Below are positions 9,276-18,900 of a stretch of DNA of 38,773 bases, one piece after another (the stretch's first letter is position 1; the number at the start of each line of letters is the position of its first letter). Location: assembly GCA_035533075.1 (NCBI GenBank), contig DATLUO010000001.1:1-38773 (forward strand). The letters are read 5' to 3'. Under the pieces are notes generated by a model. It saw only the letters and a list, made by a program, of their open reading frames with translations, had not been told where the DNA came from and searched no databases. Made by a program: the position numbers and the translations under genes. The DNA is from Pirellulales bacterium. Its GTDB lineage: Bacteria; Planctomycetota; Planctomycetia; Pirellulales; JAICIG01.

Positions 9276-9554
9276 ATGTCCAGCAATCTGAAGACGACCA
9301 GCAGTTGGGTCCAGAAAACGCCAGGCGTGTGCGGGGGCAGAGCCTGCATTCGCGACACGCGGATTACGGTCTGGGGCCTGGTGAATTCCCGCCGGCTCGG
9401 TGCGGCGGACGAGCAGATCCTGGAGAACATCGTGGGCCTCACGCCCGAAGACCTCCAGGCCGCTTGGGATTCTTACCGAGAGCATCCCGCCGAGACCGAC
9501 AACGACATTCGCGTCAACGAGACAGAGTTTAGCGGCCGCCAGTTTGGATTATAG
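9276..9554 (+). CDS. DUF433 antitoxin-type protein (orphan)
   Basis: A 92-residue protein of the DUF433 family, small winged-helix-like proteins that usually act as antitoxins for DUF5615 (PIN-like) toxins. Family landmarks are visible: TPGVCGGRACIRDTRITVW near the start, RRLGAADEQILENIVGLTPEDL in the middle and the DNDIRVNE tail. ATG at 9276 gives the usual length. No toxin follows it on its own strand; its 3' end overlaps the convergent DUF5615 toxin by 6 nt. A second DUF433 gene, in operon with that toxin, is the more likely partner, so this copy may be a solitary regulator or a leftover of an earlier pair. Its central and C-terminal part is duplicated almost exactly at 10436-10593. Confidence 0.85.
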   Translation: MSSNLKTTSSWVQKTPGVCGGRACIRDTRITVWGLVNSRRLGAADEQILENIVGLTPEDLQAAWDSYREHPAETDNDIRVNETEFSGRQFGL

Positions 9555-9890
9555 AGAAAGCCGCTCAAAGCGACTGTTCATGTCGTTCTCCTTCAAGAAC
9601 GCGTCGATTTTACGAGCAACCTTCTTATCAGGCTGTGCGCCGGGGTCATTGCAGCACAGAACACCTGCGTGGCGTGCATTTTCTTGATGCAAGCGGCGGT
9701 AGTCCTTCCGATTCATCGTCAGAACGATGCGCAGCTGGCGCGCGGCCCATTCGAGCACCAGGTCGTCCGGCGTGGCATCCCCTGACTTTGAAACATTCAC
9801 TTGCCTCACGGTAAGCACGTCGTGACCGAGCCGCCGCAAAGCGTTTACGACGCCGACCGGAAAGTGTTCATCAGCGAGCAAACGCGCCAT
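9549..9890 (-). CDS. DUF5615 PIN-like toxin
   Basis: A 113-residue protein of the DUF5615 / Mut7-C-like PIN group, putative ribonuclease toxins of type II toxin-antitoxin systems. Visible landmarks are LLADEHFP at the N-terminus (the acidic pair of the PIN active site), the conserved ATPDDLVLEWAA segment and the TMNRKDYRRLH motif near residues 58-68. Length is typical. It follows the DUF433 antitoxin gene with a 9-nt gap on the same strand, the usual order for this pair. It converges on, and overlaps by 6 nt, the orphan DUF433 gene. No damage is seen, so it is probably functional. RNase activity is inferred from the fold family. Confidence 0.85.
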   Translation of the reverse strand: MARLLADEHFPVGVVNALRRLGHDVLTVRQVNVSKSGDATPDDLVLEWAARQLRIVLTMNRKDYRRLHQENARHAGVLCCNDPGAQPDKKVARKIDAFLKENDMNSRFERLSL

Positions 9891-9899
9891 GATCTAAGA

Positions 9900-10253
9900 C
9901 TAAGGACCGTCGTTCTCGCGGATTTCGGCTTCGATTTGTTCTCGGTGCGCATCGACATAGCGCCAGACAGCCTCCAAGTCCGCGGCAGTTAACGAAGGAT
10001 AAGCTCGCAAGAGGTTCTTATCCGATCTGCCGACTCGTCGACCGACTTCCAATCCCCACACCGGGATGCGAGTGCCGTAGACACGAGCGCTTCCGCCACA
10101 AATTCCCGGCGTCGCCACGATTCGCGGTTGATCTACCGCTCCTTTCTCCGCCAGAGGCTGATCTTGCAGTGGTCGGCTTTGACCCTGCTGGCCCTTGCTC
10201 TCGGTTTCTCGTAATCGGCCCATATCGCTAGGCTCCCGAACCATCATGCTCAT
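9900..10253 (-). CDS. DUF433 antitoxin paired with DUF5615 toxin
   Basis: A 117-residue protein. Residues from about 43 onward match the DUF433 family (IVATPGICGGSARVYGTRIP, SDKNLLRAYPSLTAADLEA, EIRENDGP). The first 40 residues are a polar, Gln-rich extension (KGQQGQSRPLQDQ) that is longer than usual. An internal start cannot be excluded, so the extension may not be translated. The gene lies 9 nt upstream of the DUF5615 toxin and presumably neutralises it and represses the pair's promoter, as in known DUF433/DUF5615 modules. It differs clearly in sequence from the neighbouring orphan DUF433 protein, so the two come from different lineages rather than from a recent tandem copy. Confidence 0.85.
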   Translation of the reverse strand: MSMMVREPSDMGRLRETESKGQQGQSRPLQDQPLAEKGAVDQPRIVATPGICGGSARVYGTRIPVWGLEVGRRVGRSDKNLLRAYPSLTAADLEAVWRYVDAHREQIEAEIRENDGP

Positions 10254-10435
10254 CTTCTTCCTGGGATATTCTACGCGCCAAGGTCCGATCGCGGAAGCCC
10301 GCGGTCGCCCCCTTCAGCACGGATGCATTCTCGGCGCCCTCGTGGCTCAGCCCGTCAATCAGCACTCGCCGGCACAAGGCCCGGACGTGGCGGACTGTGC
10401 CGGACGTTGCGTCCAGCGTCCGAAGACCGGCCAAG

Positions 10436-10593
10436 CGGGCCTGGTAAATTCCCGCCGGCTCGGTGCGGCGGACGAGCAGATCCTGGAGAACATCGTGGGC
10501 CTCACGCCCGAAGACCTCCGGGCCGCTTGGGATTATTACCGAGAGCATCCCGCCGAGATCGACAACGACATTCGTGTCAACGAGGCAGACTGA
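10436..10593 (+). pseudogene. Truncated duplicate of orphan DUF433 gene
   Basis: From GGCCTGGTAAATTCCC to the stop, this stretch is nearly identical to 9385-9530 of the orphan DUF433 gene; only a few substitutions separate them. It encodes LVNSRRLGAADEQILENIV through DNDIRVNEAD but lacks the conserved N-terminal CGG..I.DTRI segment and any start near the homologous boundary. An upstream ATG at 10195 in the same frame would only fuse unrelated sequence. It is a partial segmental duplication about 1.05 kb away in the same orientation. Confidence 0.8.
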
Positions 10594-10745
10594 CCATTCA
10601 TGGCCAGGCTCGATGCAGACAGTTAGGCCGAAATCACTTGCGTTCGTACCCGTTCACGGATTTCAACTGGTGTCCTAGTGGACGGGCGCGCAGAACGAGA
10701 CAAGCGTGGCACCGAAAGCTTGATGAGACCGCAAGACAGAAGGAC

Positions 10746-11252
10746 TCAAGAGGTGTCCGGAACCAGGCTCGGCGCCGGAGTGCCGGTCAGAAATGCGAAC
10801 ACCGCGTCATGAATAAATTCGAAGACCGACCGTGCTTGTTGAGCGCACGTTCCAACCGCGTTCCAGATCCGTTCGCACCAAGTCTGGCCCGTTTGTCCGC
10901 AAGTTCCCTGGGTGATGCGCCGATGAATGGCTACAAATCGGATCGCCTGTTCCGCCAAGTTGTTGGTCGGCTCGATACCCGGCGTCGTGATGAAGCGGAA
11001 AAAGCCCTCGGTATTCAGCCGGAACCGTTCCGCGATGTTGTTCGATTCGCGCGTGCCCGCCGATTCCATGAAGGCGTCCCAGCAGATGTCCGCCGCGATC
11101 CGCTCCAGCGACGCGCGGAACGTGGCCTCGGACGCAAACTCTTCGCGGCGGTGGATCGTTCGGAAAAGTTTTCGCAGGTCGTCGAGCAGACGCTGGCCGT
11201 ACTCGCGGTTTTTCGGGTTCGTGCCCTGGTTCTTCTGGGCGCTGGCGCGGCT
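10746..11252 (-). pseudogene. IS66-family transposase, C-terminal remnant
   Basis: The minus-strand frame reads through about 168 codons with the hallmarks of the IS66 transposase C-terminus: NPKNREYGQRLLDDLRKLF, then ESNNIAERF, TTPGIEPTNNLAEQAIR, HRRITQGT, GQTWCERIW and SVFEFIHDAV, ending in SLVPDTS and a stop. The N-terminal helix-turn-helix, zinc finger and most of the catalytic domain are missing: homology breaks near 11252 where the YfhO-like remnant on the other strand begins. No terminal inverted repeats or accessory genes are visible. The last codons coincide with a REP-like sequence (10748-10764, AAGAGGTGTCCGGAACC). Confidence 0.85.
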
Positions 11253-12473
11253 CTCGGCCTCGCCCGGCGCGGGGCATGCGGCGATCGCGGCGGCGATCGG
11301 CGGCGGCTTCGCGCTGGGGAGCCACCCGCAAATCTCGTATTACGCGCTGTTGGCCGGCGCGGCCTTCACCGCCGGTTGGCTGGCCATGGCGCGCGGCGGG
11401 CCGCGGCGGCGCGCCTGCGCGTGGCTGGCGCCGGCGGCCCTGGCGGCCGCGCTCGTCGGCGCGGCGCAGGTCGTGCCCGCGGTGGAGTTGGTGCGCGATG
11501 CGTCGTCGGGCGGGCCGCGCGGCGGAGACGTTGATGCCACGAGCTACGCGCTTGAGGCACTGGATTTGGCGCGGATGGTGGCGCCCAACGTGGCCGGAAA
11601 CCCCTTTCTCAACGAGCCGCTGTTCGACGCGGGCGACTTCTTCACCTGGGATACAACAACGCGGCGAATTTCCGCCTCGAGGCGCCGCGGCCCGCGACGG
11701 TGCCCGCCGAAGTTCTACGAATCGAGCCGCCGATTCGCTTCGTCGACGCTCCTTATTATCCGCACGTGGCCGAGTCGTCTCTTCGCTACAGCCGCATGGC
11801 GGCGGTCGCGGTGGGCAACCACCGGTCGATGGTCGGAACCAACGACGGAGGGATTTTGCCGGCGGCGGTGACCCGCAATTGGTCTGCGGTCCAGCGCGGT
11901 CCGGCCCGCGCTTTGGCCATTGGGGCGTGCAGTTACGTGACGCAGTGCGGCGGACCTTGGCGGCGCTTGCCCGGCGCCCTGCCGCGCGTGCGCTTTTCCG
12001 TCGGCAGGGCCGCCGCCCTTTGCGACGTACCGATCGAGGATCTCTCGGACGAGGATCTCGGGACGATGGCGAACGACGTGGCGGAACACATGGCCGGCGC
12101 ATCCACGGAGGACCGTGCGCGACGCGACGGCTGCTTTGACGCGCGCACCCGCGTCGTCTGCGACGAACCACGGCGGCTCGAAGCGCGCGTCCAGGCGCCC
12201 GCCGAGGGGACGCTGGTCGTGGCCGACACCTGGTTTCCGGGTTGGACCTGCGAGGTCGACGGCATACCGGCCGAGATGCGCCGCGCCCACGGGGTGTTTC
12301 GCGCCGTGAGCGTGGCCGCCGGGCGGCATCGCGTCGTGTTCGAGTATCGGCCACAATCGTTTTACGTCGGCGGCGGGGCCAGTCTGGCCGGGCTGGCGTT
12401 GACCGCCATGCTGGCACTTCTGGGCATCCTGGCGAGCAGAAGCGGGCAGGGGGCCTGGCGACGTGAAGAGTAA
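11253..12473 (+). pseudogene. YfhO-like membrane protein remnant
   Basis: Two frames together resemble a YfhO-type multi-spanning membrane protein (possible glycosyltransferase or lipid-linked sugar handling). The first part encodes GSHPQISYYALLAGAAF, further hydrophobic segments and LARMVAPNVAGNPFLNEPLF. Around 11640-11650 the frame changes and continues as GYNNAANFRLEAPRP, RFVDAPYYPHVAESSLRYS and then the characteristic tail: VVADTWFPGWTCEVDG, FRAVSVAAGRHRVVFEYRP and SFYVGGGASLAGLAL, ending at the stop at 12473. The N-terminus is cut where the IS66 remnant starts, and several hundred residues expected in the middle are missing at the frame junction. It therefore cannot make the full protein. 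The tail frame from the GTG at 11700 remains open for 257 codons. Confidence 0.75.
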
Positions 12474-12481
12474 ACCGCCCA

Positions 12482-13430
12482 CGTCCGACGAACCTGGGGC
12501 GGGCCTTGCGGGCCGCCGCCCGCGTTCCGCGCAAAAGGCGTTGGGCCGGTCCGCTGCTGGCCGCTGTGGCGGTCGCGGCGGGGTATGCCCCTTGGCTCAC
12601 GGTGCTCTCGGCGCAGCACGAGCAAGTGCGGCAGAGCTTCTGGATCGGGCCGCTGACGCGCGAGTCGGTTCCGAAAGCCGCGTACACGCTGTTCGTCGAC
12701 CCGATGGAAACGGCGCTGGACGACGGCCAAGGATGGGTCTGGGCTGGCGCCTGCGCGGTGGTTCTGACCGCGCTCGTGTTTCGCCCCGTTGCGGCCGACG
12801 GGCTGTTGTTCCTGTCCGCCGCCGTTCCCATCGGCATGGCGGCCGCCGTCAGTGCCTGGGACACCCCCATCTTTTATCCGCGGTACTTCGTCTTCGCTCA
12901 GCTTTTTCTGCTGGCGGCGGTGGCGCGACTGGCCGGCCGCATGCCTGGCCGGCCGGAGAAGTGGATCATCGCCGCCATTTTGCTGGGCAGTTTCCTGCTG
13001 ATCGACTACGACTTTCTGGGAGGTTTAAGGGCGGAGAATTCCGGCGGCTTGCGGGCCGCAGCGGAATTGATCGTCGCGCGACGCGGGCCGCGCGAGCCCG
13101 TGGTCGTCTGCTCGCCCTACTTTTACTTGCCGATGCATTACGAACTGGGCGGGGCCGGGTGCCAGTTGCTCGATTCAGGCCGCCCGCTGCCGCACTTCGA
13201 CGGCGCCGCGGTGCTCACCCCGCACGACTTCATCTCGGCAGCCCAGGCCGCGCGGTGCGGTGCCCGCCGAATTTGGGTCGTGGAAGGGGGCGGGCACGCC
13301 GCGGCTTGCACCCTGCCGCGGGAGCGTTGGCACCGGCGGAGCGAGCATTCGTTTTTCGAGCCCTACGGGATTGTCGGAGCACTCACGGTCGTCGAGTACG
13401 TGACCGCAGCGGGCAAGGAAAGTCTCAGGG
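12482..13430 (+). pseudogene. Glycosyltransferase (GT39/PMT_2-like), C-terminal remnant
   Basis: The frame resembles the C-terminal half of planctomycete PMT_2/GT39-type membrane glycosyltransferases, which move sugars from a lipid carrier at the membrane. It begins abruptly a few nt after the YfhO remnant's stop, with the first usable start a TTG at 12506. Visible parts are AAGYAPWLTVLSAQHEQVRQ, FWIGPLT, transmembrane segments, YPRYFVFAQLFLLAAVARL, VVVCSPYFYLPMHYEL, RRIWVVEGGGHAA and the terminal VGALTVVEYVTA. The N-terminal catalytic region with its acidic motifs is absent. Past 13428 the frame runs into a foreign scrap of REP-transposase sequence and reaches a stop only at 13585. It may still be translated as a 359-residue chimera, but catalysis is unlikely. 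Confidence 0.7.
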
Positions 13431-13475
13431 CACGTCTATCAAGGACGGTTCAAATCGTTCGCCGTTCAGGAGGAC
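13428..13475 (+). mobile_element. 48-bp fragment of REP-associated transposase gene
   Basis: This 48-bp piece matches 36456-36503, inside the intact REP-associated transposase gene, at 46 of 48 positions. In the transposase it encodes GHVYQGRFKSFPVQED; here the same frame gives GTSIKDGSNRSPFRRT-like text because the host frame differs. It is a scar of a related element, fused to the end of the glycosyltransferase remnant. Confidence 0.8.
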
Positions 13476-13644
13476 CGGCACGGTGGCGCGTTCCGCTCGC
13501 CTGGTTCCACCCGACGAGTCTTCCGCGCGAATCCGCTCCCGCACTTTGCCATTCCCACTTGCGACCTGGGAGGTGCCGGAGATAAGGTAGTGATATGGGC
13601 GGAGAGCCGCCTGTGTTTCTTCTCCTCGGAGGCCGGCGGCCTCG

Positions 13645-15669
13645 ATGCTCGCATATCTCGTCATCCGCGAAGGTTCCAAGTGGACCGACGTTTTCCGCCT
13701 GATACCGGGCCAGTCGGTGACGATTGGGCGCGCCCCGACCAATCAAATCGTCATCAAAGACGAGCGTTGCAGCCGCTGCCACGCGGAATTGTTCACTTCC
13801 GAAGGCCAGTGGACGCTGCGCGACCTGGACAGCCGCAACGGCACCGCCGTCAGCGGAACGCTGATCCAGGGCGACCGCACGCTCACGCCCGGCGACGTGA
13901 TCCGCATCGGCAACTGCCAGTTGGCGTTCGTCCACGATCTGACCCAGGCTTTCCCCGAAGGCGGAATCCCCGTGCGGTCGGGCGACGAGCTGACGGTCCG
14001 CGGCAGCGTTCCCGCCTCGGCCGACGAATCGAGCGTGCTCGACATCGAGGAGCCGGCCGAGATCACGCACCGCCGCGGGCAGACCAAGTTTCTGGAGCCG
14101 AGCGAAGAGGAAGACGAAAAGGGCGTTTCCAAGGTGGGCCGCGCGGCCGCCAAGCTCTGCCGGCTGGCCTTCGAGCTGGCCAAAGCGCCCGATGCCGTGT
14201 CGATGGCCAAGCTCGCCTTGGGCGGGCTTTTCGAAGGCACTCAGATGGATGCCGGCGGACTGCTGTTGCTGCGGCGGGGCAGCACCGGCGAAGCGTCCGC
14301 GGCCGATCTGGAGCTGGTGGCCTCGCGAACCGAGACCGAGCGGCCCTACCACCGCGTCTCGCCGTTTCTGGCCGCCACCGTGCTGCGCGAAAGCGAAGCC
14401 GTGCTCGCGCGCAACGTGATGGGCGACAGCACGCTCGGCAGCCGCGACAGCAAAGGCGACCTGTTCGTTACCAGCGTGATTTGCGCGCCGATCCGCCGCG
14501 GCAAGAAAGTGTTTGGCCTGATCCATCTCTATTCGACCGCCTCGGACCGGTTGCCCGATCCCGACGACCTGGAGTTCACGCTGGCGGTGGCCGACACCGT
14601 GGCGGTGGCCTTGCAGAACCTCAGCCGCCGCCAGGAGCTGGCCGAGAACCTGAACCAGATTCGCGACGAGAACCTGCAGTTGCGGGAACGGCTGGGCGTG
14701 CAGAGCGAGATCGTCGGCAAGAGCCGGGCCATGGCCCGCGTCACCGAAGAGATCGCTCGGGCCGCTCCCACCAGTGCCACCGTGCTCATTCGCGGCGAAA
14801 GCGGCGTGGGCAAAGAGCTGGTGGCGCGGGCGGTCCACTTTTCCAGTCCGCGGCGCAAGGGGGCGTTTGTCTGCCTGAACTGCGCGGCCCTTTCCGAGAG
14901 CCTGCTGGAAAGCGAGTTGTTCGGCCACGAACGCGGCGCGTTCACCGGCGCCGTGGCCCGCAAGATCGGCAAGTTCGAGGCCTCGCACCAGGGCACGCTC
15001 ATGCTCGACGAAATCGGCGAGATGAGTCCCACCATCCAGGCCAAGTTTTTGCGCGTGCTGGAAGGGCATCCCTTCGAGCGCGTGGGCGGCAGCGAGCCGG
15101 TGAAGGTCGACGTGCGGGTCATCGCCGCCACCAACCGCGACCTGGAAAAAGACGTCGCCGAGGGCCGCTTCCGCCGCGACCTCTATTTCCGCCTGCACGT
15201 GCTGGAAATCTACGTGCCGCCCTTGCGAAAGCGGCCCGAAGACATTCCGGAGCTGGCCCATTATTTCTTCCACAAGTACAACCTGGAGACCGGCCGCCGA
15301 CTGCGCGGCTTTACGCCCGAAGCGACGGAGCAAATGCTCCGCTACCGCTGGCCGGGCAACGTCCGCGAGTTGAAGAACGTGGTCGAACGGGCGGTCGTGC
15401 TGGCCGAGGGCGAGTTCATCGCTCAGGGAGACGTGATGCTCTCCAAGCTCCCCACCACCGGCGACACGGGCGACCTGTTGTCGACCAACCAGGAGTTCAA
15501 GCCGATCTCGCTGGCTGAAATGGAGCGCCGGCACATTCTGGCGACGCTCAAGTCGACGGGCTGGAACAAGAGTCAGACCGCCCAACTCTTGGGCATCGAA
15601 CGCTCGACGCTCGACCGCAAGATCCGCCGCTACGAGCTGGCCGAGTTCTCTCCCGGCCGGGGCGCATAG
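13645..15669 (+). CDS. FHA-GAF sigma-54-dependent transcription activator
   Basis: A 674-residue enhancer-binding protein. Order: FHA domain at about 20-97 ([30 protein letters not shown]), which binds phosphothreonine; acidic linker; GAF-like sensor at about 160-325; short coiled coil (330-350); AAA+ domain from 355 with Walker A GESGVGKE, the sigma-54 contact loop GAFTGA (431-436), Walker [11 protein letters not shown] and arginine-finger segment RRDLYFRL; and a Fis-type helix-turn-helix ([20 protein letters not shown]) near the end. It would remodel RNA polymerase-sigma54 at target promoters, probably under control of a Ser/Thr kinase through the FHA domain and of a small ligand through GAF; it has no receiver domain. 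ATG at 13645 has GGAGG about 13 nt upstream. Its stop codon lies at the edge of a dispersed repeat. The hybrid kinase downstream has a sigma-54-like promoter. Confidence 0.93.
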   Translation: MLAYLVIREGSKWTDVFRLIPGQSVTIGRAPTNQIVIKDERCSRCHAELFTSEGQWTLRDLDSRNGTAVSGTLIQGDRTLTPGDVIRIGNCQLAFVHDLTQAFPEGGIPVRSGDELTVRGSVPASADESSVLDIEEPAEITHRRGQTKFLEPSEEEDEKGVSKVGRAAAKLCRLAFELAKAPDAVSMAKLALGGLFEGTQMDAGGLLLLRRGSTGEASAADLELVASRTETERPYHRVSPFLAATVLRESEAVLARNVMGDSTLGSRDSKGDLFVTSVICAPIRRGKKVFGLIHLYSTASDRLPDPDDLEFTLAVADTVAVALQNLSRRQELAENLNQIRDENLQLRERLGVQSEIVGKSRAMARVTEEIARAAPTSATVLIRGESGVGKELVARAVHFSSPRRKGAFVCLNCAALSESLLESELFGHERGAFTGAVARKIGKFEASHQGTLMLDEIGEMSPTIQAKFLRVLEGHPFERVGGSEPVKVDVRVIAATNRDLEKDVAEGRFRRDLYFRLHVLEIYVPPLRKRPEDIPELAHYFFHKYNLETGRRLRGFTPEATEQMLRYRWPGNVRELKNVVERAVVLAEGEFIAQGDVMLSKLPTTGDTGDLLSTNQEFKPISLAEMERRHILATLKSTGWNKSQTAQLLGIERSTLDRKIRRYELAEFSPGRGA

Positions 15670-15849
15670 GGACCAGCGAGCTTGCGAGCGCCGGGCACAT
15701 GAAAGGGTTCAGGGTTCAGGAAGGCGATAGGGTGGGACCAGCGAGCTTGCGAGCGCCGGCCCACCATGTCAGGCGTGAGGCAATTGCCCTGAACCCTGAA
15801 CCCTGAACCCTCTGGGCCGGCGCTCGCAAGCTCGCTGGTCCCACCCTAC
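15668..15849. repeat. Composite palindrome/heptad inverted-repeat block
   Basis: Three copies of the dispersed palindrome (15668-15697 partial, 15728-15765, and 15813-15849 in inverse orientation) enclose GGGTTCA heptads (15705-15718) and inverse heptads CCCTGAA (15788-15812). The outer parts are inverted repeats, so the RNA could form a long hairpin. It fills the space between the activator gene's stop and the kinase promoter and could act as a terminator or as an mRNA-stabilising element. Confidence 0.85.
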
Positions 15850-15875
15850 GCCCCCCCCGCACGACACGCGAATCC

Positions 15876-15911
15876 TGGCACACCGGATGCACTGGAACAG
15901 GCCCGTATAAT
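15876..15911 (+). promoter_or_regulatory. Candidate sigma-54 and sigma-70 promoter elements
   Basis: TGGCAC (15876-15881), five bases, then ATGCA (15887-15891) matches the sigma-54 -24/-12 pattern except for one base in the -12 box. A perfect TATAAT lies at 15906-15911 but has no clear -35. Both precede the kinase start at 15945, whose ribosome site is GAGG at 15934-15937. Confidence 0.45.
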
Positions 15912-15944
15912 GATATTGAGAGCGGAACTTATCGAGGCGCGACC

Positions 15945-18900
15945 ATGCTTATGCCCGCCAATCGGACGGGGCCACAATCCGACGGCACTCCCCAACGCCG
16001 CCGTTGGGCGCGGATCCGCGATTCGCTGCTCGCCAAGCACGTGCTGTTCGTCGCGCTGGTGGTGCTGCTGACGGCCAGTCTGGTCGGTCAACTGGCGTAT
16101 GTGCTGGCGCGGGGCATGTTCTTTCGCCGCATCCACGAGCGGCTGAACTTGATGGCCACCAGCCACTCGCAACTGGTCGAAATCGCCTCGACGGCGGCCC
16201 TGCGCGAAGCGGCGCTGGCGGCCAGCCGCCACCGTTTGCGGCGGTCGATCGATCGCCTCGATGCCGGCGGGTTGTCGGCGGCTGAATTCCAAGACCAGAT
16301 CGGACCCGCACTCAGCGCGGCCCAGCGCTCGGACGGCGGATTCCGCGAGCTTTGGATTGCCGACGCTCAGGGCGACGTGATCGCCGCCACCGACAAGGCC
16401 ATGCTCGGCCAAACGTTCACCGGCGCCCCGCTGTTTCAAAGCGCGCTGCGGGCCCCGTCGCTGGCCGCGCCGCGGCAGGCCCAAAACGAATATCTGGCGA
16501 CGGTCGGCGCGCCGATTCTCGCCGACTCCGGCGCCGCGCGCGGCGTGTTGATGGGCGATCTCGACGTCACCGCCGTGGTCAAGGCGCTCACCGACCATCT
16601 TGGGCTGGGCGATACCGGCGAGGTGCTCATCGGCCGTTGCGACGGCAAGGACGTCGAATTCCTGCTGCCCCCGCGCGACCGGCCGGACCGCACGGGTTCC
16701 GTCGCGGAAAACCCCCTGTTGGCCAAGGCCTGCCAGGGCGAAACGGGCAGCGAGGTCACCGCCTACCACGGTCAGCAAGTATTGGCCGCTTATCGTCCCG
16801 TGTCGTACGGGGCCGCCGACGCGGGCCGCTGGGGACTAATGGCCAAGATGGACTTGGCCGAGGCCTACGCTCCGGTGACGCGCCTGCGACACGCGTTGTT
16901 GGCCCTGGAGGCTGCTCTGCTTCTGGCGGGCGCGGCGGCGTCGTATTGGGTGGCGCGGCGGCTGACTCGCCCCATCGCCCGACTCACGCGGACCGCCTCG
17001 GCCATCGCCGCGGGCGATCTCGACACGCGTGTGCCCGTCACCTCGACCGACGAACTGGGCGCGCTGGCCGCCAGCTTCAACCGCATGGCCGAGCAGCTCG
17101 CCGAATCGCACAGCCGCCTCGAGCAGCGCGTCGAGCAGCGGACGGCCGCTTTGCGGTTGTCGCAGCACGAGTTGCGGCAGGCCAAAGAGCAGGCCGAGGC
17201 CGCCAGTCGCGCCAAAAGCGCCTTTCTGGCCAACATGAGCCACGAGATTCGCACGCCCATGAACGCCGTCATCGGCATGACCGAGCTGCTGCTCGACACC
17301 GAGCTGACTCCCACGCAGCGCGAATACCTGTCGATGGTCCAGGAATCGGGCGAGTCGCTGATGTCGGTGATCAACGACATCCTCGACTTCTCCAAGATCG
17401 AAGCCGGACGCTTCGACCTCGATCTGGCGGCCTTCGACTTGCGGGAGAGTCTCGGCGACACGATGAAATCGCTGGCGGTCCGGGCAAACCGAAAATCGCT
17501 CGAGCTGGCCTATCACGTCGGTCCCGAGCTGCCGCAATTCGTCGTCGGCGACAAGCACCGCTTGCGGCAGATCGTGGTCAACCTGGTGGGCAACGCCATC
17601 AAGTTCACCGACCGGGGCGAGGTGGTGCTCGACGTCGGCCGCGAATCGCGGCACGACGGCCGGTGGCTGCTGCACTTCACCGTCCGTGACACCGGCATCG
17701 GCATCCCTCGCGAGAAGCGGCGGCTGATTTTCGAGGCCTTCGAGCAGGCCGACGCCGCCACCTCGCGCCGCTTCGGCGGCACCGGGCTGGGGCTGGCCAT
17801 TTCTTCGCGGCTGGTCGAGTTGATGGGCGGACGCATTTGGGTTGAGAGCGAGCCGGGCAAAGGGAGCGAGTTTCACTTCACGGCGGCGTTCGACTTGCCC
17901 GCCACCCCACTCCGCCCGGTTCGTCCGCGGAGCGACGCGCCGCTGCGCGACGTCCGCATTCTCATCGTCGACGACAACCAGACGAACTGTTTCATCCTGG
18001 AAGAGATGACCCGCGCCTGGCAGGCGCAACCGGTGAAGCTCTCGCGGGCCGAGGATGTGCTGCCGCTGCTGCACCGGCGACAGCGAGAGAACCGGCCGTT
18101 CCAGGTCTTGCTGCTGGACGCCAAGATGCCCAACCTGAGCGGCCTGGACATCGCTCGACAAATTGCCGACGAACCGGAGCTGGCAAAGGTGGGCCTGGTT
18201 TTGCTGACCTCGGACGGTTGCCCGCTCGACGCGGCCGAGCGACGGCGACTGGGCATCGCGGCGTGTCTCACCAAGCCGGTGAAACCATCGGAATTGCTCG
18301 ACGCCGTGAGCGAGTGTTTGGGAGCGTCGAAGCTGGCGGAGCCGACGTCCGCGGCCAAGCTCGCGGCCGAATTGCGAGACCGCCTGCCGCCGCTGCGCAT
18401 CCTGCTGGCCGAAGACAGCCTCGTCAACCAAAAGCTGGCGCTGGCTTTGCTGGCGCCTTATGGACACCGGGTGGTGGTGGCCAACAACGGCGTTGAAGCG
18501 CTGCGACAATGGTCAGCGGGCAATTTCGACCTGGTGCTGATGGACGTGCAGATGCCGGAAATGGACGGCCTGGAGGCGACGCGCAACATTCGCGAAGCGG
18601 AAAAAGCCAGCGGCGGCCACGTGCCGATCTTGGCGCTCACGGCCCACGCGATCAAAGGCGACCGCGAGCTCTGCCTGGAAACGGGCATGGACGCTTATAT
18701 CTCCAAGCCCGTCCGCGCCCAGGAGCTTTACAGCACCATCGAGCACTTGCTGAGCGAACGTCCGCCGCAAGCCGCAGACGTGGCTGGGCGGCCGGAAGCG
18801 TCATCGGGCGAGACCGCGGAGGAAGATGAAGAGGTCGACGACGGGCCGCTGGATTGGGATGCGGCCCTGTCGGGGTCGGCGTTGAGCGACGATGCGCTGG

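Noticed and set aside
10807-12870. 687-codon minus-strand frame
   Set aside because: Arg/Pro-rich antisense of the YfhO-like and glycosyltransferase remnants; the true IS66 frame is a different one.
13450-15585. 711-codon minus-strand frame
   Set aside because: It lies fully antisense to the FHA-GAF-AAA activator, whose motifs are unmistakable; GC-rich codon bias keeps the opposite strand open.
16836-18509. 557-codon minus-strand frame
   Set aside because: Antisense to the hybrid histidine kinase.
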